From Lentisphaerota bacterium (GTDB lineage: Bacteria; Verrucomicrobiota; Kiritimatiellia; JAAZAB01): a stretch of DNA of 52,982 nucleotides. The notes under the pieces were generated by a model. That model saw only the letters and a list, made by a program, of their open reading frames with translations. It searched no databases and was not told the origin of the DNA. The translations under genes were made by a program, and so were the position numbers. Positions 16,388 through 24,894 of this stretch are shown here, piece after piece; position 1 is the first letter of the stretch; every line of letters begins with the position of its first letter. The stretch lies in assembly GCA_016188985.1 (NCBI GenBank), contig JACPGM010000152.1, positions 1-52,982 on the forward strand, given 5' to 3'.

Positions 16388-17680
16388 TCATTTCAGGCTG
16401 GAGATGATGCTGATCATCGGCAGGAACATTGCAATAACAATCGTGCCGACGACCACGGCCAGAAAGATGATTAAAATCGGCTCGATAATCGAGGTCAAAC
16501 CTTCCACGGTAGCATCCACTTCCGTGTCATAGGTGTCGGCAATCTTGACGAGCATCTCGGGCAAGCGCCCGGTTTCTTCGCCCACCGTAATCATGCCCAC
16601 CACCATGTTGGGGAACAAGCGCGCCGCTTCCAGCGGCACAGCCATGGTTTCGCCTTCCTTGATGCTGTCATGCACGGCCTGCACGGCCCGGGCCACGACC
16701 TCATTACTGGTGGTCTCGCGGACAATCGTCAAGGCCTGCAGAATCTGCACGCCGGAACTCAGCAGCGTGCCGAGGGTACGCGTGAAGCGCGACACGTTTA
16801 CCCGCAGGACCAGGCTGCCGAAAATAGGCGCGCGCAAGGTAAGCTTATCCAGCAGATACCGGCCCAAACGGGTGCGGCCCAGGAGCTTAAAGAACACAAT
16901 CACGCCCGCAATTACTCCGATTATCGGCACAAAACGATGCACCATGGCATTACTGGTCGCGATCACAAACTGGGTCAGCGCGGGCATTTCCCGGCCCTTG
17001 CCTAGACCTTCCTTGAAAACCTCCGTGAATTTGGGAATAACGCCAACCATCAGGAACGTGGTAATTCCCAGAGCCATAACCAGCACGACGATCGGGTAGA
17101 TCATGGCGCCGCGCACCCGCGCCTTGATTTTCTCGGCCTTTTCCACAAACTCGCTCAGGCGGCTCAGGGTTATCTGGAGCACGCCGCCAACTTCGCCGGC
17201 TTTGACCATGTTGACGAACAGCTTGTCGAAAACCTTAGGATGCTGGCTGAGGGCTTCGGCGAAGGTGCTGCCGCCCTCGACCGCTTCACCCAACTCACCG
17301 ATAATTTCCTTCAAGCCCACGTTCTGCTCCTGCTTCTGCAGAATTTGCATGGCGCGCAGCAGCGGCACCTGCGCATCAATCAGGGTGGAAAGCTGCCGGG
17401 TAAAAACCGCCAATTGCTTGCGCTTGACGCGCCGGCGCAGAAACTTGGGCAACGGTATTGAGATGTTGACATTCAGTCCCCGGCCGCCCCGCGCGCTTGG
17501 CCGCGGGCCGCCGGGCGCTCGGGCGCGTCCGGTCGGGGTCGCGATTGCTTCTTCGATTAGTGAGGGATTAAGCTTTAATTCGCGCAGCTTGACCAGCGCG
17601 GCCGGACGGCTGGCGGCATCCAGCACGCCGCTCGCTGCCTGGCCGGAGGAATCCGTGGCGGTATAGCGGTACTTAGGCAT
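16388..17680 (-). CDS. Type II secretion/type IV pilus inner-membrane protein (PilC/GspF family)
   Basis: The 430-residue protein is a PilC/GspF inner-membrane platform component of type IV pilus or type II secretion machines, working with a PilB/GspE ATPase. The N-terminal 'KYRYTATDSSGQAASGVLDA' is the typical pre-domain. Two copies of the T2SSF cytoplasmic domain follow, each before hydrophobic segments: 'FTRQLSTLIDAQVPLLRAM' near 92-110 and 'FTRTLGTLLSSGVQILQAL' near 295-315. A Gly/Arg/Pro-rich linker lies near 50-70. No other pilus or secretion gene is in the window, so it is separated from its partners and sits 21 nt after rplQ. Confidence 0.9.
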   Translation of the reverse strand: MPKYRYTATDSSGQAASGVLDAASRPAALVKLRELKLNPSLIEEAIATPTGRARAPGGPRPSARGGRGLNVNISIPLPKFLRRRVKRKQLAVFTRQLSTLIDAQVPLLRAMQILQKQEQNVGLKEIIGELGEAVEGGSTFAEALSQHPKVFDKLFVNMVKAGEVGGVLQITLSRLSEFVEKAEKIKARVRGAMIYPIVVLVMALGITTFLMVGVIPKFTEVFKEGLGKGREMPALTQFVIATSNAMVHRFVPIIGVIAGVIVFFKLLGRTRLGRYLLDKLTLRAPIFGSLVLRVNVSRFTRTLGTLLSSGVQILQALTIVRETTSNEVVARAVQAVHDSIKEGETMAVPLEAARLFPNMVVGMITVGEETGRLPEMLVKIADTYDTEVDATVEGLTSIIEPILIIFLAVVVGTIVIAMFLPMISIISSLK

Positions 17681-17701
17681 GGTGCACCGGTTCGCAAGTC
17701 T

Positions 17702-18142
17702 TCAGCGCGCGGCCGCTTGCGCGCGCGCCGGCGCCGGCTTGGCTTCGGCCTGCGCGGGGGGCTGTTTTTTCTTCTTATCCACCGGCGCAATACTGACCCA
17801 CTCCAGAATTGCCATGGGCGCGGCGTCGCCGCGGCGCGAGCCCAGATGCATAATGCGCGTGTAGCCGCCTGCGCGATCCTGACACTTCGGCACGATCTGC
17901 TCGAAAAGCATTTTGACGGCTCCTCGGCGCCGCAGCGTAGCGATGATTTGGCGCCGGGCGGCCAGCGAGCCGGCCCGGGCCAGCGTGACCATCCGTTCGG
18001 CCAGAGCCCGGGCGGCCTTGGCGCGCGCCAAGGTGGTTACAATGCGCTTTTCCTCGATCAGGCTGCACACCAGGAAGCCCAACAGCGCTTTACGGTGCGC
18101 GCTCGATCGTCCGAATGTAGTTGAGAGCACCCGATGACGCAT
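17702..18142 (-). CDS. rplQ: 50S ribosomal protein L17
   Basis: L17 binds 23S rRNA near the exit tunnel. The core 'MRHRVLSTTFGRSSAHRKALL' through 'YTRIMHLGSRRGDAAPMAILEW' is standard. After residue ~118 the protein continues with a Lys-, Pro- and Ala-rich tail ('KKKKQPPAQAEAKPAPARA') not found in the E. coli protein. Its place after rpoA is canonical for the alpha operon. Confidence 0.97.
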   Translation of the reverse strand: MRHRVLSTTFGRSSAHRKALLGFLVCSLIEEKRIVTTLARAKAARALAERMVTLARAGSLAARRQIIATLRRRGAVKMLFEQIVPKCQDRAGGYTRIMHLGSRRGDAAPMAILEWVSIAPVDKKKKQPPAQAEAKPAPARAQAAAR

Positions 18143-18187
18143 GGCACAAGTAAAAAAACGTCGCAGGCAACCAGAACAATTGCGCGG

Positions 18188-19240
18188 CTATTCTTCCTTT
18201 TCTTTCTTAGCCGAGTCGCTGCCGGGAACCGCGGCGGTTGCAGTTCCGGCACGCTCAAGGAGCAAATCGGGCTCGAACTTCATGCCCATGGCCAGGCCCA
18301 GCTCGCGCAGTTTCTCCTGGATTTCATGCAGGGATTTCTTGCCGAAATTGCGGTACTTGAGCATTTCGGCTTCGGTCTTCTGGGCCAGTTCGCCGACGGT
18401 AAGAATATTGGCGTTGTTCAGGCAGTTAGCGGCGCGAACGCTGAGCTCGATCTCATTCACGCTCATATTGAGTTTGTTACGCAGGTCCTCGCGCTCGCGG
18501 TCCACGACTTTTTCATCATGCTCAAATTCGATCTGGTCCTCATCGTAGTTGACGAACACGTCCAGGTGATGGCGCAAGATGGCCGCCGCGCGCACCATGG
18601 CCACATCGGGGACCAGGCGCTCATCGGTCCAGATTTCCATAATCAGTTTTTCGTAATCGGTGCGCCGGCCGACGCGGACATTTTCCACCGTGTAATTGAC
18701 CCGCTGCACCGGCGAATAGATGCAATCAATCGGGACGACGCCGATTTCCTGTTCTTTCTGGCTCTTCCAATCAGCCGGGCAGTAGCCCCGGCCCAGGCTG
18801 ACATCGAGTTCGGCCTCGAATTTGCCGTCCTCCGCCAGGGTACAGATATAGTGCGCCGGATTAACGACCTCGACGAACTGGTCGGTCTCGATATTAGCCG
18901 CGGTAACTTCACCCGGCCCCTTGACTTTGATGTGAAGGCGGCGCGGCTCGCGGCAATACATTTTGAGCCGCACTTTTTTCAGGTTAAGAATGACATCGGT
19001 TATATCTTCAACCACGCCCGGCACGGCGCAAAACTCATGGAAGGCCCCATCAATCTTGACGGCCGAAATGGCGGCGCCTTCCAGCGAGGAGAGCAACACG
19101 CGCCGCAAGGAATTGCCCAGGGTATGGCCATAACCGGATTCGAGCGGCTCGATAATGAAGCGCGCAAAAGTGCTCGTGGCGCCGCGCTCGTCCTTCACGA
19201 CCATTTTGGGCATTTCAAAGCGACCGATTTTGACTGTCAT
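18188..19240 (-). CDS. rpoA: RNA polymerase alpha subunit
   Basis: The alpha subunit (350 residues) dimerises to nucleate RNA polymerase assembly, and its C-terminal domain contacts UP elements and activators. The N-terminal domain shows 'EPLESGYGHTLGNSLRRVLLSSLEGAAI'. The C-terminal domain keeps 'ELSVRAANCLNNANI', including the DNA-contacting Arg and Asn region, and 'KYRNFGKKSLHEI'. The start at 19240 ('MTVKIGRFEMPKM') is supported by GGAAGG upstream; an earlier in-frame codon would add 23 Arg-rich residues without support. Confidence 0.97.
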   Translation of the reverse strand: MTVKIGRFEMPKMVVKDERGATSTFARFIIEPLESGYGHTLGNSLRRVLLSSLEGAAISAVKIDGAFHEFCAVPGVVEDITDVILNLKKVRLKMYCREPRRLHIKVKGPGEVTAANIETDQFVEVVNPAHYICTLAEDGKFEAELDVSLGRGYCPADWKSQKEQEIGVVPIDCIYSPVQRVNYTVENVRVGRRTDYEKLIMEIWTDERLVPDVAMVRAAAILRHHLDVFVNYDEDQIEFEHDEKVVDREREDLRNKLNMSVNEIELSVRAANCLNNANILTVGELAQKTEAEMLKYRNFGKKSLHEIQEKLRELGLAMGMKFEPDLLLERAGTATAAVPGSDSAKKEKEE

Positions 19241-19329
19241 AGACCAATCCTTCCGAAGCCGGCGCCGCCGCGCAAGAGGCGCTGCCGCCGGACGGGGCAG
19301 CATTACCATTGGCGGCGGACACCGTGTTA

Positions 19330-19956
19330 TTATTTAGAGCACAATTCCACAACCAACTGTTCGTTCACGAAAGGCCCGATCTCAGCGCGGGTCGGCTCGC
19401 GCAGCACCTCGCCGACATAATTTTCGCGGTCAAGCTGCAGCCAGGGCGAAAGCGTCTTACCCTCGTTGGCCTCGAGCCATTTTTTGGCCAGCGCGCGGCT
19501 GTGCTTGCGGTCTTTAACCGCCACGCGATCGCCGGGTTTAAGAATCATGGAAGGAACGCTGGCCCGATGCCCATTGACGCTCAGGTGCTGGTGGCGGACA
19601 AATTGCCGCGCGGCGCGCCGCGAGGGGCTGAAACCAAAGCGGTAGACCAGATTATCCAGCCGCAACTCCAGCAGGCGCAACAGAGTTTCGCCGGTTATTC
19701 CCGGCTGTTGCGCGGCGCGCGCAAAGAACAAGCGCAGTTGCTCATCCTGCAACCCGTAGTAGCGTTGCAGCCGCTGTTTCTCGCGAAATTGCCGGGCGTA
19801 ATCGGACGCTTTCGTGCGCCGCACACCATGCATGCCCGGCGGCGGCCGGCCCGTGTCAATCGGGCACTTGGCCATATTGCAACGGTCGCCCTTGAGGAAA
19901 AGCTTCAAGCCCTCCCGGCGGCACAAACGACAAGCTGGCCCTGTATATCGTCCCAT
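19330..19956 (-). CDS. rpsD: 30S ribosomal protein S4
   Basis: S4 is a primary 16S rRNA-binding protein that nucleates assembly of the 30S body. The 208-residue protein has the zinc-binding (C+) N-terminus, 'CRLCRREG' followed by further cysteines in 'DRCNMAKC', and the S4 RNA-binding domain 'RLDNLVYRFGF' to 'VNGHRASVPS'. In many bacteria S4 represses the alpha operon; no such site was identified here. Confidence 0.97.
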   Translation of the reverse strand: MGRYTGPACRLCRREGLKLFLKGDRCNMAKCPIDTGRPPPGMHGVRRTKASDYARQFREKQRLQRYYGLQDEQLRLFFARAAQQPGITGETLLRLLELRLDNLVYRFGFSPSRRAARQFVRHQHLSVNGHRASVPSMILKPGDRVAVKDRKHSRALAKKWLEANEGKTLSPWLQLDRENYVGEVLREPTRAEIGPFVNEQLVVELCSK

Positions 19957-19985
19957 GCCTTATCTCCATTTTTCGTCAAAAAAGC

Positions 19986-20534
19986 TTAAACGCGGCGGCG
20001 CTTGCGCGGCCGACAGCCGTCATGCGGCATTGGCGTCACATCCCGAATGGCAGTAATAGTCAAGCCGGACGATTGCAGCGCCCGGATGGCCGATTCGCGG
20101 CCAGTCCCGGGCCCCTGCACGCGGACTTCAATTTCCTGCATGCGATGGGGCGCAACCATCCGCGCCACTTCCTGGGCAACTATCGTCGCAGCATAGGCGG
20201 TGCTTTTGCGGGTGCCCTTGAAACCCATCCGGCCCGCGCTGCTCCACGCCAGCACCTGGCCCTTCGGGTCGGTGATACTGACCTGGGTATTGTTAAAAGT
20301 CGCATTAATATGGGCAATACCTACGGACACCGTGCGCGCCGCTTTAACGCGCGCCGTGCGTTCCGATGCGGCCGTGGCCGCGCTTTCCGCCCCCGGCGCG
20401 GCCGGTGCGGCCGGTGCGGCCGCTGCCGCCGGCGTTGCTGCGGGCGCAGACGCCTCCTTCTTGGCAGCGGTTTTGGCCGCGGCGGCGCCGGCGGGTTCTT
20501 TATCCTGGGGCGCTGACTTAGGGTTGTTGGCCAT
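19986..20534 (-). CDS. rpsK: 30S ribosomal protein S11 with long N-terminal extension
   Basis: S11 lies on the 30S platform near the mRNA exit. The conserved core from about residue 66 ('[20 protein letters not shown]' to '[18 protein letters not shown]') is normal. The first ~60 residues are extra and consist largely of Ala, Pro, Lys and Glu. At 182 residues it far exceeds the usual ~129. The extension is in frame from an ATG directly after rpsM (11-nt gap), and the adjoining end of rpsM encodes a similar low-complexity tail. Confidence 0.95.
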   Translation of the reverse strand: MANNPKSAPQDKEPAGAAAAKTAAKKEASAPAATPAAAAAPAAPAAPGAESAATAASERTARVKAARTVSVGIAHINATFNNTQVSITDPKGQVLAWSSAGRMGFKGTRKSTAYAATIVAQEVARMVAPHRMQEIEVRVQGPGTGRESAIRALQSSGLTITAIRDVTPMPHDGCRPRKRRRV

Positions 20535-20545
20535 AGTTTTTAAAA

Positions 20546-21061
20546 TTATGTTTTGGCTTCGGCCTTGGCTTTAGGCTCAACTTTGGCTTTAGGCTCGGCT
20601 TTGGCCGGAGCCGCCGCGGCTTTAACCGGGGCCGCCGCGGTCTTGGCTTTGGCCTCAGCCGGCGCTTCGGATTTAACCGCAGCGCGGGCTTCTTTACCGC
20701 GCACGACGCCGACCGTCTTGCGCACACCCTTGCGCGTGCGCGCGTTGGTATGCGTGCGCTGGCCGCGCACGGGCAAGCCCTTGCGATGCCGGACCCCGCG
20801 ATAGGAACCAATGCTGATCAAGCGGCGGATGTTCTGGGCAACTTCCCGGCGTAAATCACCCTCCAGCACGTAGCCGTCCTGCAGCAGGTTGGTAATTCTG
20901 GTTAACTCTTCGCCAGTCAGGGCATCGGCGCGTTTCGCCGGATCAATCTGGGCCTGGCGCACGATGGCCTGAGCGCGCGACAGGCCAACGCCGTAAATGT
21001 AGCGCAATGAATATTCCACTCGTTTTTTGCCGGGAATATCAATCCCGATAATTTTGGGCAT
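20546..21061 (-). CDS. rpsM: 30S ribosomal protein S13 with Lys/Ala-rich C-terminal tail
   Basis: S13 in the 30S head contacts the 50S subunit and tRNAs. The core starts '[19 protein letters not shown]' and runs through '[21 protein letters not shown]'. A tail of about 50 residues follows, made mainly of Ala, Lys, Pro and Glu in repeated '[15 protein letters not shown]'-like units, giving 171 residues against the usual ~120. The start at 21061 gives the family N-terminus. The 10-nt spacing from rpmJ matches the canonical rpmJ-rpsM-rpsK order. Confidence 0.96.
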   Translation of the reverse strand: MPKIIGIDIPGKKRVEYSLRYIYGVGLSRAQAIVRQAQIDPAKRADALTGEELTRITNLLQDGYVLEGDLRREVAQNIRRLISIGSYRGVRHRKGLPVRGQRTHTNARTRKGVRKTVGVVRGKEARAAVKSEAPAEAKAKTAAAPVKAAAAPAKAEPKAKVEPKAKAEAKT

Positions 21062-21071
21062 TGGCGCGCTC

Positions 21072-21185
21072 CTACCCCTGCCGCTGTTTGTGGCGGGTAT
21101 TACTGCAAACGACCCGGACGGACCCCTCCCGCCGCACAATTTTGCAGCGCGCACAGATCCGTTTGACTGAGCTTCTTACTTTCAT
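21072..21185 (-). CDS. rpmJ: 50S ribosomal protein L36
   Basis: A 37-residue gene read directly from the minus strand. The protein begins '[17 protein letters not shown]' and ends '[11 protein letters not shown]'. The zinc ligands (CxxC, a third Cys and His) are all present, so it is the zinc-binding C+ form. A GGTGGA Shine-Dalgarno-like run lies upstream. Location just before rpsM is canonical. Confidence 0.95.
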   Translation of the reverse strand: MKVRSSVKRICARCKIVRREGSVRVVCSNTRHKQRQG

Positions 21186-21272
21186 CCTGGTATTTTCCAC
21201 CTGGGCTTGCCGCCGTAGCTATTTAAGCCGCGGACTACCCATTGCGCCCACCATACCTATTACCGGTTGAAT

Positions 21273-21294
21273 AAAAAAAACGCTAAGCATTAGC
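21273..21294 (-). terminator. Possible intrinsic terminator after map
   Basis: Read on the minus strand, GCTAA-TGC-TTAGC (21282-21294) forms a 5-bp stem and is followed by a run of eight T (21273-21280). It lies 18 nt beyond the map stop and 88 nt before rpmJ. The short stem makes it weak, but it could reduce read-through from the spc cluster into the alpha cluster. No clear new promoter was found before rpmJ. Confidence 0.5.
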
Positions 21295-21311
21295 ATAAAG
21301 TCTTTTTCTGG

Positions 21312-22079
21312 TCAAGAACTTCTTTCCAGGACGCCGGCCGGGGTCAAAATCTCGGCCGCCTTTTCCCCCACCACAACCGTATGTTCAAAATGGGCGGAAG
21401 GACGCTGATCCCTGGTCACGACCGTCCAGCCATTCTCCAATACCCGAACCTCGGGCCCGCCCAAATTGATCATGGGTTCAATGGCCAAGGTCATTCCCAC
21501 CTGAAGCTTTGGCCCTCTTCCCGCAGGCCCATAATTCGGGATTTGCGGGTCTTCGTGCATGGAGCGCCCAATACCATGCCCCACAAAATCCCGCACGACC
21601 GAAAACCCCGCGGCCTGGGCCGTCACTTCAATCGCGTGGGACACGTCGCCCAGGCGCCGGCCGGAATGCGCCTGGGCAATACCGGCCGCGAGCGCCTCCT
21701 GGGCTACCGCCACGAGCCGGCTCACCTCCGGATCGGGAATGCCCACCATAACCGTTACGGCCGTATCGCCGAAAAAACCGTCGGCCTGCACGCCCACATC
21801 CAGGCTGACGATATCGCCGACCGCGATGCGGCGCGCGCCGGGAATGCCATGCACTACTTCCTCGTTCACCGAAATGCAGACGTTGCCGGGATAACCCCGA
21901 TAGCCGCGAAAAGCGCTCCTAACCCCCAGGCGCCGCATCAGATCGGCGGCCTCATCATCGAGCGCCTGGGTTGTCAGGCCGGGACAAATCTGTTTGGCCA
22001 GCGTTTCACAAATCTGCCGTGCATATCGCCCGGCCACGCGCATACGGGCGATCTCGGCCGGACTCTTAATAATAATCAT
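21312..22079 (-). CDS. map: Methionine aminopeptidase, type I
   Basis: Map removes the initiator Met from new proteins with small second residues. In the 255-residue protein the five metal ligands can be placed: His in 'FVGHGIG', Asp in 'VSLDVG' and 'FFGDTAVT', and Glu in 'LAIEPM' and 'FEHTVVV'. The start overlaps the adk stop by 4 nt (ATGA), so translation is probably coupled. The adk-map order in the spc operon is canonical, but infA, which often follows, is absent. Confidence 0.96.
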   Translation of the reverse strand: MIIIKSPAEIARMRVAGRYARQICETLAKQICPGLTTQALDDEAADLMRRLGVRSAFRGYRGYPGNVCISVNEEVVHGIPGARRIAVGDIVSLDVGVQADGFFGDTAVTVMVGIPDPEVSRLVAVAQEALAAGIAQAHSGRRLGDVSHAIEVTAQAAGFSVVRDFVGHGIGRSMHEDPQIPNYGPAGRGPKLQVGMTLAIEPMINLGGPEVRVLENGWTVVTRDQRPSAHFEHTVVVGEKAAEILTPAGVLERSS

Positions 22080-22726
22080 TGCAGCCGCTTGATAATTTCC
22101 GCCACGGTGGCCTCGCGCGGTCCGGACGAATCCACGCGCTGCAACTGACCGCGCTCATGGTAGTAAGCAATCAAGCCGGCGGTCTGTTCCTGAAACACTT
22201 CCAGCCGTTTCAAAATCGTTTCGCGCCGGTCATCCAGGCGCTGATACAATTCGCCGCCGCAGACGTCGCAGACTCCCGCGCGGCGCGGGGGAATGTTTTG
22301 CACATGATAATTAGCGCCGCATTGGCGGCAAATGCGCCGGCCAGTCAAGCGTTGCACCGATAGCGCCGGCGGGACATCCAACAGCAAAACTGTTTTCAAG
22401 GTTACGCCGCTCGCGGAGAGTTCGGCATCCAACCCCCGCGCCTGCGCCAGCGTCCGCGGAAAACCATCAAACAAATAGTGCGCCTCGGCGCCGCCATGGC
22501 TCAGGCGTTCGCGCACAATTTTCAAGATGGTCTCATCCGGAACAAGCATTCCCTTACTCATGAAACTCTCGGCTTCCCGGCCCAGGGGTGTGCCGGCCTT
22601 GACGGCTTCCCGCAGCATGTCCCCGGTGGAAACATGGATAAAATTGCCGGCCTCCCGGATACCTTCGGCCATGGTCCCCTTACCCGCGCCCGGCGCACCC
22701 AGCAAGATAACGGCTTCGGCACTCAT
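22076..22726 (-). CDS. adk: Adenylate kinase
   Basis: Adk interconverts ATP plus AMP with two ADP. The 216-residue protein has the P-loop 'GAPGAGKGT' at residues 10-18, the AMP-binding 'STGDMLRE' and 'DGFPRT', and a LID domain with two CxxC pairs ('CRQC' and 'CDVC'), the zinc-stabilised form common in Gram-positive and many other bacteria. The start follows a P2 palindromic element and has no strong Shine-Dalgarno. It overlaps map by 4 nt. Confidence 0.97.
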   Translation of the reverse strand: MSAEAVILLGAPGAGKGTMAEGIREAGNFIHVSTGDMLREAVKAGTPLGREAESFMSKGMLVPDETILKIVRERLSHGGAEAHYLFDGFPRTLAQARGLDAELSASGVTLKTVLLLDVPPALSVQRLTGRRICRQCGANYHVQNIPPRRAGVCDVCGGELYQRLDDRRETILKRLEVFQEQTAGLIAYYHERGQLQRVDSSGPREATVAEIIKRLQ

Positions 22727-22754
22727 TAAAAATCGCTGAACTTAATTCCGGGTA

Positions 22755-22883
22755 ACTGCTCATCGTCAAGAAAAGAAACTACGAAATACGCTAAAGGCGC
22801 GAAAATGGGAATGGAAATTGCATTCAAATTTCGTGTATTTTGCGCATTTTGTAGTTAATTGCTTTCTCAGATAGCTGAACAGT
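22755..22883. repeat. Palindromic element P2, copy A (secY-adk gap)
   Basis: About 129 nt in the opposite orientation to copies B and C. The ends are ACTGCTCA (22755-22762) and TGAACAGT (22876-22883), inverted with one mismatch. The interior is itself palindromic, CTACGAAATACGC against GCGCATTTTGTAG, and holds the shared centre GCGCGAAAATGGGAATGGAAATTG. It fills nearly the whole 181-nt gap between secY and adk. No clear target duplication was found. Confidence 0.75.
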
Positions 22884-22907
22884 TCACTCTGGGCGCAAAA
22901 AACGCTT

Positions 22908-24266
22908 TCAGCGTCTTCCGCGCAATTTACCCTTCTTCAGAAAGCCATCGTAATGCCGCATAACCAGGTGCGATTCCACCTGGCGCATGGTGTCAAGCAT
23001 AACGCCGACCACAATCAAGAGACTGGTGCCTCCGAAAAAAGAAGCCACCAGCCAGGGGATATTGAACTGGCGCGCCATAATCGTGGGGATCACCGCAATA
23101 ACCGTCAGGAAAACGGCGCCCGCCAGGGTAATGCGGGTCATGGTGCGGTCCAGGAACTCGGCCGTCGGGGTGCCCGGCCGGATACCGGGCACATAGCCAC
23201 CGGCCTTTTTAAGATCGTCGGCGATCTGGATGGGGTTAAACACCGTGGCTACCCAGAAATACGAGAAGAACAGGATCATGAGCGCGTAGAGCGCCAGGTA
23301 GAGCGAGCGATCTATCTGGAAAGCCACGGCCACGTGCTTGAAAAATTCGCCGGGCAGCATCTCGAAAATCTTCTGGGGAAAAATCAGGATGGCCTGGGCA
23401 AAGATGATAGGCATAACCCCCGAATAATTGATCCGCAGCGGCATATAGGTGCTTTGCCCGCCATAGACCTTGCGGCCGATCACGCGCTTGGCATATTGCA
23501 CCGGAATCTTGCGCTGGGCCTGAGTGACGGCGATCGTGGCCGCCACCACCAGAAACATCATCAACAGGAGGCCCACCAGGTGGAAGGCCGAAAACTGGGC
23601 CTCGCCCCCGCCCACCGGCCGGAACATACGGTTGGTGGCCTGGACCGCGCCTGGCAGACGGCTGATGATATTTACGGTTATGATCAATGAAATGCCATTG
23701 CCCACGCCCGACTGCGTAATCTGCTCGCCCAGCCACATCATGATCATCGTGCCGGTGGTCATGGTAACAACCGTAACCAGCCGGAAGCCCCAGACCGAGT
23801 TCATGCTGACGATCTGGCCGACGTCACCGCCGAACAACGCGGCGGGGTTCTGCAAGGCCGTGGCCATGAAATAAGCCTGAACGACGCATAAACCCACCGT
23901 AAGATAACGGGTGTACTGCGTAATTTTCTGCCGGCCGACTTCGCCCTCGCGCGCCAGACGCTCCAGGGTCGGCACGACCGCGGTCATCAGTTGCAGGATG
24001 ATCGAGGCGCTGATGTAAGGCATGATCCCCAGGGCGCCAACGGCGCAATTGCTGATGGCGCCGCCGCTGAACAGGTCAATCAGCCCCAACAGGCCGCCGC
24101 CCACCTGGTTGGAAATATGCTGGATCAGCGCTTGAAGTTCGGCGGTGCTGACCCCCGGCGTCGGCACGGCGCTCAGTACCCGGCAGAGAAACACCATCGC
24201 CAGGGTGAACAGGAGGCGCTTGCGCAGCTCCTCGACTTTGAACGAATTAATGAACGCCGAAAGCAT
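22908..24266 (-). CDS. secY: Protein translocase subunit SecY
   Basis: SecY is the channel of the Sec translocon in the inner membrane. The 452-residue protein shows ten hydrophobic segments and family blocks such as 'GIMPYISASIILQLMTAVVP' near residue 85, 'QSGVGNGISLI' near 190 and 'YVPGIRPGTPTAEFLDR' near 355. It works with SecE, encoded at 47449-47649. It is flanked on both sides by P2 palindromes, and no strong Shine-Dalgarno lies directly before its ATG. Confidence 0.97.
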   Translation of the reverse strand: MLSAFINSFKVEELRKRLLFTLAMVFLCRVLSAVPTPGVSTAELQALIQHISNQVGGGLLGLIDLFSGGAISNCAVGALGIMPYISASIILQLMTAVVPTLERLAREGEVGRQKITQYTRYLTVGLCVVQAYFMATALQNPAALFGGDVGQIVSMNSVWGFRLVTVVTMTTGTMIMMWLGEQITQSGVGNGISLIITVNIISRLPGAVQATNRMFRPVGGGEAQFSAFHLVGLLLMMFLVVAATIAVTQAQRKIPVQYAKRVIGRKVYGGQSTYMPLRINYSGVMPIIFAQAILIFPQKIFEMLPGEFFKHVAVAFQIDRSLYLALYALMILFFSYFWVATVFNPIQIADDLKKAGGYVPGIRPGTPTAEFLDRTMTRITLAGAVFLTVIAVIPTIMARQFNIPWLVASFFGGTSLLIVVGVMLDTMRQVESHLVMRHYDGFLKKGKLRGRR

Positions 24267-24281
24267 GATTTCTTAACGGCA

Positions 24282-24441
24282 ACTACTCAGCTATCGGAAA
24301 AGACACTTAACTACGAAACGCGCGAAATACGCAAAATTTAATACAATTTCTATTCCCATTTTCGCGCCTTTTCCGCCTAAGGCGGATCTGCCTTAGGCAT
24401 GACGCGTTTTTCGTAGTTCCATTTCTTGATGTCTGAGCAGC
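24282..24441. repeat. Palindromic element P2, copy B (rplO-secY gap)
   Basis: About 160 nt, from ACTACTCA (24282-24289) to TGAGCAG (24434-24440). The core matches copy C closely, but the right half carries an extra segment near 24376-24402 built of small palindromes (CCGCCTAAGGCGG, TGCCTTAGGCA). A direct repeat TCTTAACGG flanks the element at 24271-24279 and 24445-24453; the second copy contains the rplO stop codon. This looks like a target-site duplication. Confidence 0.78.
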
Positions 24442-24446
24442 CACTC

Positions 24447-24893
24447 TTAACGGATAACTTCCGCGGTTCCACCGGCCGCGGTAATCGCTTGGCGGGCGGC
24501 AACGCTGAAAGCCTGGGCTTTGACCGTCAGCTTTTTCTTCAATTCGCCGCCACCCAGCACTTTCACACCCCAAGCGCCGGATTCAATCAGGCCGGCTTCT
24601 TCCAGAACGGCGCTGGTAACTTCCCGGCCGTCCTTAAAGCGATTCAAGCTCGTCAGCGCCACCAGCCGGTAACGGCGCTTATCCGGGCGGTTAAAACCGC
24701 GCTTGGGTATCCGGCGCAGCAGGCGCATCTGTCCGCCTTCGAAGCCCGGTTTATGTTTATGGCCGGAGCGGGCATATTGCCCCTTGTGGCCGCGGCCACA
24801 AGTTTTGCCTTTGCCCGAGCCGGGCCCGCAGCCCACGCGCATTTTGCGGTGCCGGGCGCCGGGAACATTTTTCAAAGTGTGCAGGTTCAGCAT
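24447..24893 (-). CDS. rplO: 50S ribosomal protein L15
   Basis: L15 is a late-assembly 23S rRNA-binding protein. The 148 residues begin '[20 protein letters not shown]' with the Gly-rich '[19 protein letters not shown]' stretch typical of L15. The start at 24893 lies one nt after the rpsE stop. That tight junction leaves no room for rpmD (L30), normally found between rpsE and rplO. Confidence 0.97.
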   Translation of the reverse strand: MLNLHTLKNVPGARHRKMRVGCGPGSGKGKTCGRGHKGQYARSGHKHKPGFEGGQMRLLRRIPKRGFNRPDKRRYRLVALTSLNRFKDGREVTSAVLEEAGLIESGAWGVKVLGGGELKKKLTVKAQAFSVAARQAITAAGGTAEVIR

Positions 24894-24894
24894 G

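Noticed and set aside
22735-22880. GCTGAAC direct repeat around P2 copy A as a target-site duplication
   Set aside because: The right copy overlaps the element's own terminal sequence, so the match is probably chance.
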